Positions 1-7,538 of a stretch of DNA of 11,878 bases are shown in pieces (within the stretch, counting starts at the first letter, position 1; each line of letters begins with the position of its first letter). A program made the translations under genes and the position numbers. The notes under the pieces were generated by a model. It saw only the letters and a program-made list of their open reading frames with translations. It searched no databases and had not been told where the DNA came from. Origin of the DNA: JANFXS01 sp022791155 (GTDB taxonomy: Bacteria > Bacillota > Clostridia > Lachnospirales > Anaerotignaceae); assembly GCA_949743895.1 (NCBI GenBank), contig CATJUX010000037.1:1-11878 (forward strand). Direction: 5' to 3'.

Positions 1-116
1 ATTTTTGAATCTGACCTAAATTATTTTACTCTGCACATTTCGATATATTATTGATAATGAAAATATTTTAGTATAAATTTTGTGCAAACACTAATAAGAC
101 AAATAGAACACATATA

Positions 117-145
117 TTGAGAAAATTCAGTTTTTATGATATAAT
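117..145 (+). promoter_or_regulatory. Sigma-A promoter for the miaB operon
   Basis: A -35 box TTGAGA at 117-122 is followed by a 17-base spacer and a perfect -10 box TATAAT at 140-145. A TG at 137-138 gives an extended -10 (TGATATAAT). Transcription would start near 152, leaving a leader of about 27 bases before miaB, too short for a riboswitch. Spacing and boxes are near consensus for the housekeeping sigma factor. The upstream bases 1-116 are AT-rich with no gene or regulatory element that I can recognise. Confidence 0.75.
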
Positions 146-178
146 TTGAAATATAAATAAAAATTTAAAGGTGAAAAT

Positions 179-1609
179 ATGAATATAAACAATATTGACA
201 GCGATGTTGGAATGTCAGAGCTTGACAAACAAATGAACTATATGTGCAAAATAAAAAATTATTTATCATCCTTAGAAAACACCACAGGAAGAAAACAGAA
301 ATATTTTGTATTTACAACAGGCTGCCAAATGAACGCCCATGATTCTGAAAAGCTCGCAGGAATGCTTGAGTTCATGGGATATGTGCACAGTGAAGACGAA
401 GAAAGTGCCGATTTTGTTATATATAACACTTGCTGCATCAGAGAAAATGCGGAAGACAAAATTTATGGAAGGCTTGGAAGACTAAAGCACTACAAAAAAA
501 TTAATAATAAAATGAAAATAGCCGTCTGTGGCTGCATGACACAACAGGATACAGCAATAGAAAAATTGAAAAAATCATATAGATTTGTTGATATAGTTTT
601 TGGAACATTCAATTTATATAAATTGCCAGAATTGCTATATACAAGCATCAACACAAAAGGCACCATATTTGATATATGGAAAGAAGAAAGAGAAACAATT
701 GAGGATCTTCCCATTCTATATAAAAGCAAGTTTCAGGCAAGCGTAAATATCATGTATGGCTGTGATAATTTTTGTACATATTGCATTGTTCCATACGTGC
801 GTGGCCGTGAGCGCAGCAGGGAAAAACAAGACATTTTGAATGAGATCAAAAAACTTGCTGACAACGGCGTCAAAGAAATTGTTCTTTTGGGGCAGAACGT
901 GAATAGCTATGGAAAAACTGCCAAAAATCCTGCATCTTTTCCAAATTTGCTTCGTGATATTAACAATATAAATGGAATAGAAAGAATAAGATTTATGACT
1001 TCACATCCAAAGGATCTGTCTGATGATCTCATATATGCAATGAGAGATTGTGAGAAAGTGTGCAACTATCTTCATCTTCCTTTCCAATCGGGAAGCAACA
1101 AAATACTTGAAAAAATGAATCGACGATATACAAAAGAAAAATATATTGAGCTAACAGACAAAATAAAGTCTGAAATACCTGACATACTTCTAAGCACTGA
1201 TATAATAGTCGGTTTTCCTGGTGAAACGGAAGATGATTTTTTGGACACATTGGATGTTGTTGACAAAGTTGGCTTTTCAACTGCATTCACGTTTATATAT
1301 TCAAAGCGCACAGGAACTCCAGCTGCCACAATGGATAACCAAATTGAAGAAAAAATTGTTAAAGACAGATTTAACAGACTCCTTGAACATGTAAATTCAA
1401 AAGTTCATGAAATTCATTCTTCATTTGTTGGAAAAATCTTAAATGTTCTTGTTGATGACTTCAGTCAACAAAATGAAAGTATAGTTTCTGGAAGAAGTGA
1501 GAACAATTGTCTCATACATTTTAATGGAGACAAAAGTTTGATGGGGCAAATTGTGCCTGTTAAAATAACAGAAAACAAAACATTTTATTTAATCGGAGAA
1601 AGGATATGA
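179..1609 (+). CDS. miaB: tRNA-2-methylthio-N6-dimethylallyladenosine synthase MiaB
   Basis: Radical-SAM methylthiotransferase that adds a methylthio group at C2 of i6A37 in tRNAs reading UNN codons, giving ms2i6A37. The 476-residue protein has the full family layout. The N-terminal UPF0004 domain carries three cysteines for the auxiliary [4Fe-4S] cluster (C49 in TGCQMN, C85 in NTCCIRE, C119 in CGCM). The radical SAM motif CxxxCxxC is C195, C199 and C202, followed by VPYVRGRERSR, which is highly typical of MiaB. A TRAM RNA-binding domain occupies about residues 410-476. The first ~40 residues are a family-variable extension. ATG at 179 has AAAGGTG five bases upstream. It is the first gene of the operon, and its stop overlaps the next start (ATGA). 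MiaA, which makes its substrate, is four genes downstream. The motifs separate it from the paralogues MtaB and RimO. Confidence 0.97.
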   Translation: MNINNIDSDVGMSELDKQMNYMCKIKNYLSSLENTTGRKQKYFVFTTGCQMNAHDSEKLAGMLEFMGYVHSEDEESADFVIYNTCCIRENAEDKIYGRLGRLKHYKKINNKMKIAVCGCMTQQDTAIEKLKKSYRFVDIVFGTFNLYKLPELLYTSINTKGTIFDIWKEERETIEDLPILYKSKFQASVNIMYGCDNFCTYCIVPYVRGRERSREKQDILNEIKKLADNGVKEIVLLGQNVNSYGKTAKNPASFPNLLRDINNINGIERIRFMTSHPKDLSDDLIYAMRDCEKVCNYLHLPFQSGSNKILEKMNRRYTKEKYIELTDKIKSEIPDILLSTDIIVGFPGETEDDFLDTLDVVDKVGFSTAFTFIYSKRTGTPAATMDNQIEEKIVKDRFNRLLEHVNSKVHEIHSSFVGKILNVLVDDFSQQNESIVSGRSENNCLIHFNGDKSLMGQIVPVKITENKTFYLIGERI

Positions 1610-2007
1610 AAAAAATGAGTGTTTATGACAAGGCAAGAGAACTTGGAAAAGATATGCTTGAATGTGAAGAAGCACAAAAGCTTTATGCCGCAAGAGAAGT
1701 TTTTGAAAACGATGACGCTGCAAAAGCTCTTGTTGACCAATATGTTGAGCTGAAAGAAAAGTGGCAGGAAATAATGACAGATGAATCAGCAGACAAAGCA
1801 ATTCTTACAGACTTGGGCGCCCAAATCACAGCCAAAGAAAAAGAAATTAAAGAAAACAGTGTAACAATGGGGCTTATGAAAGCTGAAAGCGAATATGGCG
1901 CATTTGTGAATTCAGTGTTTAACCTTTTAAGCGCAACCATTCAGGGAAAAGACAACGTTGAAGGTTGTGACCCGACATACTGCACAACTTGCCCGGGCTG
2001 CAACTAA
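1606..2007 (+). CDS. YlbF/YmcA (RicF/RicA) family protein with C-terminal cysteine cluster
   Basis: A small soluble, mostly helical protein of 133 residues resembling the Com_YlbF family. In Bacillus subtilis, YlbF, YmcA and YaaT form the Ric complex, which helps RNase Y mature some mRNAs and affects competence, sporulation and biofilm formation; that complex binds iron-sulfur clusters. Here residues 1-110 are charged helices typical of the fold, and the tail holds C121, C126, C129 and C132 (C-x4-C-x2-C-x2-C), a plausible cluster or metal site. The start at 1606 overlaps the miaB stop as ATGA, with GGAG at 1595-1598; ATG 1615 is an alternative. In B. subtilis, ymcA also lies next to the miaB gene (ymcB), which supports the assignment. 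I cannot tell YlbF from YmcA by sequence alone. Family is likely; the role here is inference. Confidence 0.85.
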   Translation: MKKMSVYDKARELGKDMLECEEAQKLYAAREVFENDDAAKALVDQYVELKEKWQEIMTDESADKAILTDLGAQITAKEKEIKENSVTMGLMKAESEYGAFVNSVFNLLSATIQGKDNVEGCDPTYCTTCPGCN

Positions 2008-2012
2008 GGAGG
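2006..2012 (+). promoter_or_regulatory. Ribosome binding site fixing the mutS start
   Basis: A perfect AAGGAGG overlaps the stop codon of the preceding gene (TAA at 2005-2007) and sits five bases before ATG 2018. An earlier in-frame ATG at 1958 lies inside the cysteine-tail coding region of the previous gene, has no such site, and would add 20 residues unlike any MutS. The overlap suggests translational coupling. Confidence 0.85.
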
Positions 2013-2017
2013 ATAAA

Positions 2018-4636
2018 ATGGCAAAAATAACGCCCATGATGGAGCAGTACTTTGAGATAAAAGAAAATTATAAACACTGTCTGTTGTTTTTCCGTCTTGG
2101 GGATTTCTATGAAATGTTCTTTGATGATGCCATAATCGCCAGCAAAGAACTTGAAATAACATTAACCGGCAAAAATTGGGGACAAGAGGAACGGGCGCCA
2201 ATGTGCGGCGTTCCTTTCCATTCTGCTGAAAGTTATATATCCCGCTTAGTTGAAAAAGGATACAAAGTTGCCATTTGCGAACAAGTTGAAGATCCAAAAC
2301 AGGCCAGTGGCATAGTCAAAAGAGATGTTGTTCGTGTTGTGACTCCGGGAACTTTGACAGACAGCAATGTTTTAGACGAAAAGAAAAACAATTTTATATC
2401 TTCTGTATATTGTGATAAAAATGGTTTTGGAGTGGCTTTTTGTGATGTCACAACGGGCGAACTCATGACAACAGAGTTCGTTAACATCAACTTAGCCTCA
2501 AGACTTTTGGATGAAATAGCTAAAATACGCCCCTCAGAGATAATATGCAATGCTGGTTTTAAGTCGACATGGGCTGGAATTGAAGCCGAAAAAAGATTTC
2601 ATTTAGATCTAAACATATGTGATGACTGGATGTTTGGCTATCATTCGGCCAACAAGCGCATTTGCCGTCATTTTGATGTAGACAGGATTGACGGTTTTGG
2701 CATGAAAGACAAAATATTTTCTGTTTGTGCCACAGGTTCCCTGCTTGAATATTTATATCAAACACAAAAAACAAATTTATATCACATATCGAATATAAAG
2801 AATTATACATCAGATCATTATATGCTTCTTGACATAAATTCAAGGAAAAACCTTGAAATAACAGAAACTCTGCGCGAGAAAAACAAAAAAGGCTCGCTCC
2901 TTTGGGTTCTTGACAAAACAAAAACGGCTATGGGGGCAAGACTGTTGAGAAAATGGATTGAACAACCTCTTTTGCAGAAGCGCGAGATAGACAAACGGCT
3001 TGATGCTGTTGAAGAGCTTAAAAACAACTTTTTTCTGCGTGATGAATTGAAGGAAAGCCTAAATTCAATGTACGATTTTGAACGTATAATGGGAAAAATT
3101 GTTTATAACACTGCAAACTGTAAAGATCTGCTTGCTTTCAGAGATTCAATCAAAAAACTTCCTGTTTTGAAAGAAATATTAAAAAAGTGTAAAAGCAAAT
3201 ATCTTTTTGAACTGTATGAAAATCTTGATGCCCTCGAAGACATATACACACTTATATTCGATTCTATAAACGATGACAAACCTCCAGTCTCTGTCAGAGA
3301 AGGGGGAATCATAAAAGAAGGATTTAACAATGAACTCGATGTTCTTCTTGGCGCAAAAAAAGAAGGTTCTGAATGGATTAAAAAACTTGAAGCAACAGAA
3401 AGGGAATTGACAGGAATAAAAAATCTTAGAGTGCGCTTCAACCGTATTTTTGGCTATTACATAGAAGTTACAAAAAGCAATATATCTGATGTTCCAGAAA
3501 GATATATGCGAAAACAAACTCTTGCCAACTGCGAACGTTATACAACAGCTGAGCTCAATGACATGGCTGAGCTTATACTTGGCTCTGAAGAAAAAACAAC
3601 AGAACTTGAGTATAAAATATATTGTGAAATACGTGAAGCTATAGCGAATGAAGTCACGCGTGTTCAAAAGAGTGCCGCTGTGTGTGCAATATCTGATGCA
3701 ATTCAATCTTTGTCCGAAGTGGCCGAAAAGCAAAACTTTGTCCGCCCTGAAGTTAGTGAAAACGGAACAATAGATATAAAAGATGGCCGTCATCCCGTTG
3801 TTGAAAAAATGCTTGATTCTGATTTCATACCAAATGATACATTTCTTGACAACGGTGAAAACATGCTTTCAATCATCACCGGGCCTAATATGGCCGGAAA
3901 ATCTACATATATGCGCCAAACAGCATTGATTGTCCTTATGGCTCAAATTGGCAGTTTTGTTCCGGCATCATCCGCTAAAATTGGAATTGTTGACAGAATT
4001 TTCACAAGAGTTGGAGCCAGTGACGACTTGGCTTCAGGCCAAAGCACGTTCATGATAGAAATGGTTGAGGTTGCAAACATACTTAACAATGCAACAAAAG
4101 ACAGCCTTTTGATTTTAGACGAAATTGGCCGCGGAACAAGCACATTTGACGGTTTGAGCATTGCATGGGCTGTGCTTGAATATATAGCTGATGAAAAAAC
4201 AATTGGAGCAAAAACTCTTTTTTCAACACACTATCACGAAATAACTGAGCTTGAGGGAAAACTAAGTGGTGTGAAAAATTATTGCATAACAGTTAAAGAG
4301 CAAGGCGATGACATAGTTTTTCTAAGAAAAATAGTTCGTGGTGGAGCAGACAACAGTTATGGCATACATGTTGGAAAACTGGCAGGACTTCCAATAAAAG
4401 TTATAAAACGTGCAAAAGCCATATTAAAACAGCTCAATGCCGCTGACATAACAAAAAAGACAAAAAAACTTGCCACAGAATCTGAACATATCAATGATGA
4501 AACTCAAATTGATATTTTTTCAATAAATGAAACACAATTGGCTGATGAAATTAACAAAATTGACGTTATGAGCTTAACTCCTATGCAAGCTCTCCAAGTT
4601 CTTTTTGAGCTTCAGAAAAAAACTAAGGGAATGTGA
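2018..4636 (+). CDS. mutS: DNA mismatch repair protein MutS
   Basis: MutS1-type mismatch sensor ATPase, 872 residues from ATG 2018, the usual length. It binds mispairs and small loops as a dimer, then recruits MutL. The N-terminal mismatch-binding domain has the Phe-x-Glu reader F30-Y31-E32 in GDFYEMF. Connector, lever and clamp domains follow. The C-terminal ABC ATPase has Walker A GPNMAGKST at 622-630, the signature and Walker B region around D701-E702 in DEIGRGTST, and H738 in STHYHE. Near the C-terminus Q830-I831-D832-I833-F834 resembles the QL(S/D)LF beta-clamp-binding motif, which would tether MutS to replication forks as in Bacillus; this last point is inference. The terminal ~35 residues (LTPMQALQVLFELQ) fit the short oligomerisation helix-turn-helix. 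mutL begins five bases after the stop. Confidence 0.98.
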   Translation: MAKITPMMEQYFEIKENYKHCLLFFRLGDFYEMFFDDAIIASKELEITLTGKNWGQEERAPMCGVPFHSAESYISRLVEKGYKVAICEQVEDPKQASGIVKRDVVRVVTPGTLTDSNVLDEKKNNFISSVYCDKNGFGVAFCDVTTGELMTTEFVNINLASRLLDEIAKIRPSEIICNAGFKSTWAGIEAEKRFHLDLNICDDWMFGYHSANKRICRHFDVDRIDGFGMKDKIFSVCATGSLLEYLYQTQKTNLYHISNIKNYTSDHYMLLDINSRKNLEITETLREKNKKGSLLWVLDKTKTAMGARLLRKWIEQPLLQKREIDKRLDAVEELKNNFFLRDELKESLNSMYDFERIMGKIVYNTANCKDLLAFRDSIKKLPVLKEILKKCKSKYLFELYENLDALEDIYTLIFDSINDDKPPVSVREGGIIKEGFNNELDVLLGAKKEGSEWIKKLEATERELTGIKNLRVRFNRIFGYYIEVTKSNISDVPERYMRKQTLANCERYTTAELNDMAELILGSEEKTTELEYKIYCEIREAIANEVTRVQKSAAVCAISDAIQSLSEVAEKQNFVRPEVSENGTIDIKDGRHPVVEKMLDSDFIPNDTFLDNGENMLSIITGPNMAGKSTYMRQTALIVLMAQIGSFVPASSAKIGIVDRIFTRVGASDDLASGQSTFMIEMVEVANILNNATKDSLLILDEIGRGTSTFDGLSIAWAVLEYIADEKTIGAKTLFSTHYHEITELEGKLSGVKNYCITVKEQGDDIVFLRKIVRGGADNSYGIHVGKLAGLPIKVIKRAKAILKQLNAADITKKTKKLATESEHINDETQIDIFSINETQLADEINKIDVMSLTPMQALQVLFELQKKTKGM

Positions 4637-4641
4637 TTTTT

Positions 4642-6567
4642 ATGAAAGAAATACGCATTTTGGATAATAGTACTATAAACAAAATTTCGGCTGGCGAAGT
4701 TGTTGAACGCCCAAGTTCAGTCGTGAAAGAATTGATCGAAAATTCTATAGATGCTGGATCAAGCGCCATAAATGTTGAAATTGGTAATGGCGGAACAACA
4801 CTCATCAAGGTGAGTGACAATGGTTCTGGAATACCAAAAGAACAGGTTAAAACCGCGTTCATTCGCCATGCAACAAGCAAAATATCAAAAATAGACGACC
4901 TTGATTATACATATTCCCTCGGTTTTCGTGGCGAGGCCCTTGCAAGCATAGCATCAGTTTCGCAAGTTGAAATGATAACAAAAACAAATGAGAGCGAAAC
5001 TGGCTATAAAATTGAGATAAATGGCGGAAACATTGTTGATGAATGTGATTGCGCTGCCGTTAACGGAACTGCTATATGTGTTAAAAACATATTTTATAAT
5101 GTTCCCGCAAGAAGAAAATTTTTGAAAAAGCCTGCAACCGAAAGCGGATACATTTCTGATATTGTAAACAAGCTTGCTCTCGCACATCCTGAAATATCAT
5201 TTAAATATGTAAACAACGGAAACACAATGCTTCATACAAGCGGAAATAATGATATAAGAACAGCAGTTTTTCATGTTTATGGAAAAGAATTCAGCCAAAA
5301 AATGATAGACATCCATCATGAGGAATATGGATTTAAAATTCATGGCCTTGTGGGGCGGCCCGAGCTTTCCAGAGGAAACAGAAATTATGAAAACTTGTTT
5401 ATAAACGGGCGTTTTGTGAAAAACTATATTGTTTCACAAGCCATTGAAGAAGTATACAAAACAAGGCTTATGATAGGAAAATTTCCTGTTTTTGTTATTA
5501 ACTTAGAACTTGGCGCTGATATGGTTGACGTAAATGTTCATCCAGCAAAAATGGAAGTGCGTTTCAGAGATGATGACGCTGTTTTTGATTTTGTTTACAA
5601 CACTGTTCATGATGTTTTGAAAGATGTCGTTTTGATTCCAAAAACAGATTGGAACAGCAAAAATTCAAACGAAGTTAAAGAACTCATTAAAAGCTCTGAG
5701 ATTGCCGAGGAAGAATTCTCAAAACAATATAGTGATCTTGAAAAGGATATACAAGAAACTTTTAATAAAAAAATTTCAATCAATGACAGTGAATCTGCAA
5801 AGTATGATTTTAATATAAGCAAACACTCAATTGATGAACTTCAGGAGCTTTATAAAAACAAAATGGACTCTGATGAAATAAATGGTGGAAAAAATATTTT
5901 GAAGGCGAAGCCTTTGTCATATATACCTGATGAAGAAGTTGAACAAGAAATTATGGAGGCGCCAGAAAAAGAAGAAATTGAGAGATTTTTTAATAACTAT
6001 AAAATAGTGGGGCAGATCTTTTCAACTTATTGGATTGTAGAACAGGGCTCCAGCATATTTCTGATCGATCAACATGCAGCGCATGAGAGAATATTATTTG
6101 AAGAAATTATGCACCAATTCAAAAGCAGCAAAGTTGCATCACAAAGAATGTTGCAGCCTGTTGCCTTGAATTTGAGTGATAGGGAAGCAAACCTTTTAAG
6201 CGAAAATATCGCTATAATAAAAAAATTTGGATTTGATATAGAATATTTAGGCGGCATGAATTATGCCATAAAAGGAGTCCCTTTCATATTTAAGAACCCT
6301 GAAACATTAGATTTTTTTACAGAAATAATAGACACAATTGACTTTGGAGGCTGTAAAGACATGTTTGGCAAAAAAATTAATTCCATTGCTACAATGGCAT
6401 GCAAAGCAGCAGTTAAAGCCAATGATAAACTTTCTGTTCAGGAGGCAGTTGCACTTATAGAAAAGCTTTTGAAATTAGACAACCCATTCAGCTGCCCTCA
6501 TGGACGTCCAACGATAATAGAACTCACCAAATATGAGCTTGAGAAAAAATTCAAACGCATTCAATGA
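4642..6567 (+). CDS. mutL: DNA mismatch repair protein MutL with endonuclease domain
   Basis: GHKL-family ATPase that links MutS to strand incision, 641 residues. The N-terminal ATPase shows E30 and N34 in KELIENSIDAGS, the D59-N60-G61 motif and GFRGEAL at 94-100. A charged, poorly conserved linker covers roughly 330-440. The C-terminal dimerisation domain has the nuclease motif DQHA(x)2E(x)4E (D476, E482, E487), ACKAAVK near 586, and the zinc-site motif CPHGRPT at 618-624. This marks a nicking MutL, as in bacteria that lack MutH and Dam-directed repair. The ATG at 4642 is preferred because AAGGGA (4625-4630) lies 11 bases upstream; the in-frame GTG at 4633 would add three residues but leaves only two bases of spacing and overlaps the mutS stop. 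It is certainly MutL; the exact start is less sure. Confidence 0.98.
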   Translation: MKEIRILDNSTINKISAGEVVERPSSVVKELIENSIDAGSSAINVEIGNGGTTLIKVSDNGSGIPKEQVKTAFIRHATSKISKIDDLDYTYSLGFRGEALASIASVSQVEMITKTNESETGYKIEINGGNIVDECDCAAVNGTAICVKNIFYNVPARRKFLKKPATESGYISDIVNKLALAHPEISFKYVNNGNTMLHTSGNNDIRTAVFHVYGKEFSQKMIDIHHEEYGFKIHGLVGRPELSRGNRNYENLFINGRFVKNYIVSQAIEEVYKTRLMIGKFPVFVINLELGADMVDVNVHPAKMEVRFRDDDAVFDFVYNTVHDVLKDVVLIPKTDWNSKNSNEVKELIKSSEIAEEEFSKQYSDLEKDIQETFNKKISINDSESAKYDFNISKHSIDELQELYKNKMDSDEINGGKNILKAKPLSYIPDEEVEQEIMEAPEKEEIERFFNNYKIVGQIFSTYWIVEQGSSIFLIDQHAAHERILFEEIMHQFKSSKVASQRMLQPVALNLSDREANLLSENIAIIKKFGFDIEYLGGMNYAIKGVPFIFKNPETLDFFTEIIDTIDFGGCKDMFGKKINSIATMACKAAVKANDKLSVQEAVALIEKLLKLDNPFSCPHGRPTIIELTKYELEKKFKRIQ

Positions 6568-6581
6568 TTTAAGGTGATTTG

Positions 6582-7526
6582 ATGAAAAAACCACTTATTG
6601 TAATCGCGGGCCCAACAGCATGCGGAAAAACTGAAATTTCAATACAATTAGCAAAAAAAATAAATGGAGAAATTATATCTGCTGACAGTATGCAGGTTTA
6701 TAAATATATGGACATAGGCACTGCAAAACCTTCATTTGAAGAAATGGCAGGGATTAAACATCATCTCATAGATGAGCTTTATCCTGATGAAGAATATAAT
6801 GCCAAAATTTTCAAAGAGAAAGCTGATAAATATATAGACGAAATATATAATGACAACAAAATTCCCATTGTTGTTGGAGGAACAGGGTTCTATATAAACG
6901 CTTTAGTTTACGATAATAATTTTATGTCAACTAACTGTGACAATAGTGTACGTTCTGAACTATATTCCGAAGCCGAAAGATATGGGGCAAACTACATATA
7001 TGAAAAACTGAAAAACATTGATCCTGAATATGCGGAAATTGTTCATGTTAATAATGTGAAAAGAGTTATACGAGCAATTGAATATTATATGCAAACAGGC
7101 GAAAAAATGTCAGAACATAACATGAAAGCCAAGGAAACTTGTTCTCCATTTGCTCTTTTATTTATAATTTTGAATATGGAAAGGGAAAAGCTATATGAAC
7201 GTATAAATTTGAGAGTTGACTTGATGGTTAAAAACGGAATTGTCGAAGAAACAAAAAAACTCATGAACATGGGATATAGTCGAGAGCTTGTTTCAATGCA
7301 AGCCATTGGATATAAGGAGCTCATTCCACATATCAATGAAGAAAAAGAGCTGAGCGAAGCCATTGAAATTCTCAAGCAAGACACTCGGCATTTTGCAAAA
7401 AGACAGCTAACGTGGTTTCGAAAACAATGCGATGGAATATGGATAGATGTTACATATAAAAGCCATGCACAAGTTGTTGAAGAAATAATAAGTCATTTTA
7501 ACATAAAAATTAAAAACAATCTATAG
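6582..7526 (+). CDS. miaA: tRNA dimethylallyltransferase MiaA
   Basis: Transfers a dimethylallyl group from DMAPP to N6 of A37 in tRNAs that read UNN codons, making i6A37, the substrate of the MiaB encoded at the start of this operon. The 314-residue protein has the P-loop GPTACGKT (10-17), the catalytic and recognition segment D35-S-M-Q-V-Y-K with DIGTAKP after it, GGTGFYINAL near residue 100, and the C-terminal DTRHFAKRQLTWFRK typical of the family. ATG 6582 follows AAGGTG by five bases, and an in-frame TTG directly before it (6579) is rejected. It begins 14 bases after mutL, so it is almost certainly cotranscribed. A cysteine takes the usual Val or Ser place in the P-loop, a conservative change. 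Confidence 0.97.
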   Translation: MKKPLIVIAGPTACGKTEISIQLAKKINGEIISADSMQVYKYMDIGTAKPSFEEMAGIKHHLIDELYPDEEYNAKIFKEKADKYIDEIYNDNKIPIVVGGTGFYINALVYDNNFMSTNCDNSVRSELYSEAERYGANYIYEKLKNIDPEYAEIVHVNNVKRVIRAIEYYMQTGEKMSEHNMKAKETCSPFALLFIILNMEREKLYERINLRVDLMVKNGIVEETKKLMNMGYSRELVSMQAIGYKELIPHINEEKELSEAIEILKQDTRHFAKRQLTWFRKQCDGIWIDVTYKSHAQVVEEIISHFNIKIKNNL

Positions 7527-7529
7527 GAG
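7525..7529 (+). promoter_or_regulatory. Ribosome binding site supporting a TTG start
   Basis: AGGAG overlaps the miaA stop (TAG at 7524-7526). It lies nine bases before TTG 7539 and zero bases before TTG 7530, so the second TTG is the better start. There is no ATG or GTG in this frame near the conserved N-terminus. Confidence 0.6.
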
Positions 7530-7538
7530 TTGTTTAAT

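Noticed and set aside
1..116. Possible riboswitch, T-box or upstream gene end before the operon promoter
   Set aside because: The stretch is AT-rich without a stable stem or conserved motif, lies upstream of the likely transcription start, and has no supportable coding frame.
1958..2017. Upstream ATG extending mutS by 20 residues into the preceding gene
   Set aside because: AAGGAGG sits just before ATG 2018, and the extra residues are an out-of-frame reading of the cysteine tail.
3179..3793. A 204-residue open frame on the minus strand inside mutS
   Set aside because: It lies fully within the mutS coding region, its translation is rich in Phe, Tyr, Cys and Ser as expected for an antisense shadow, and I recognise no motif in it.
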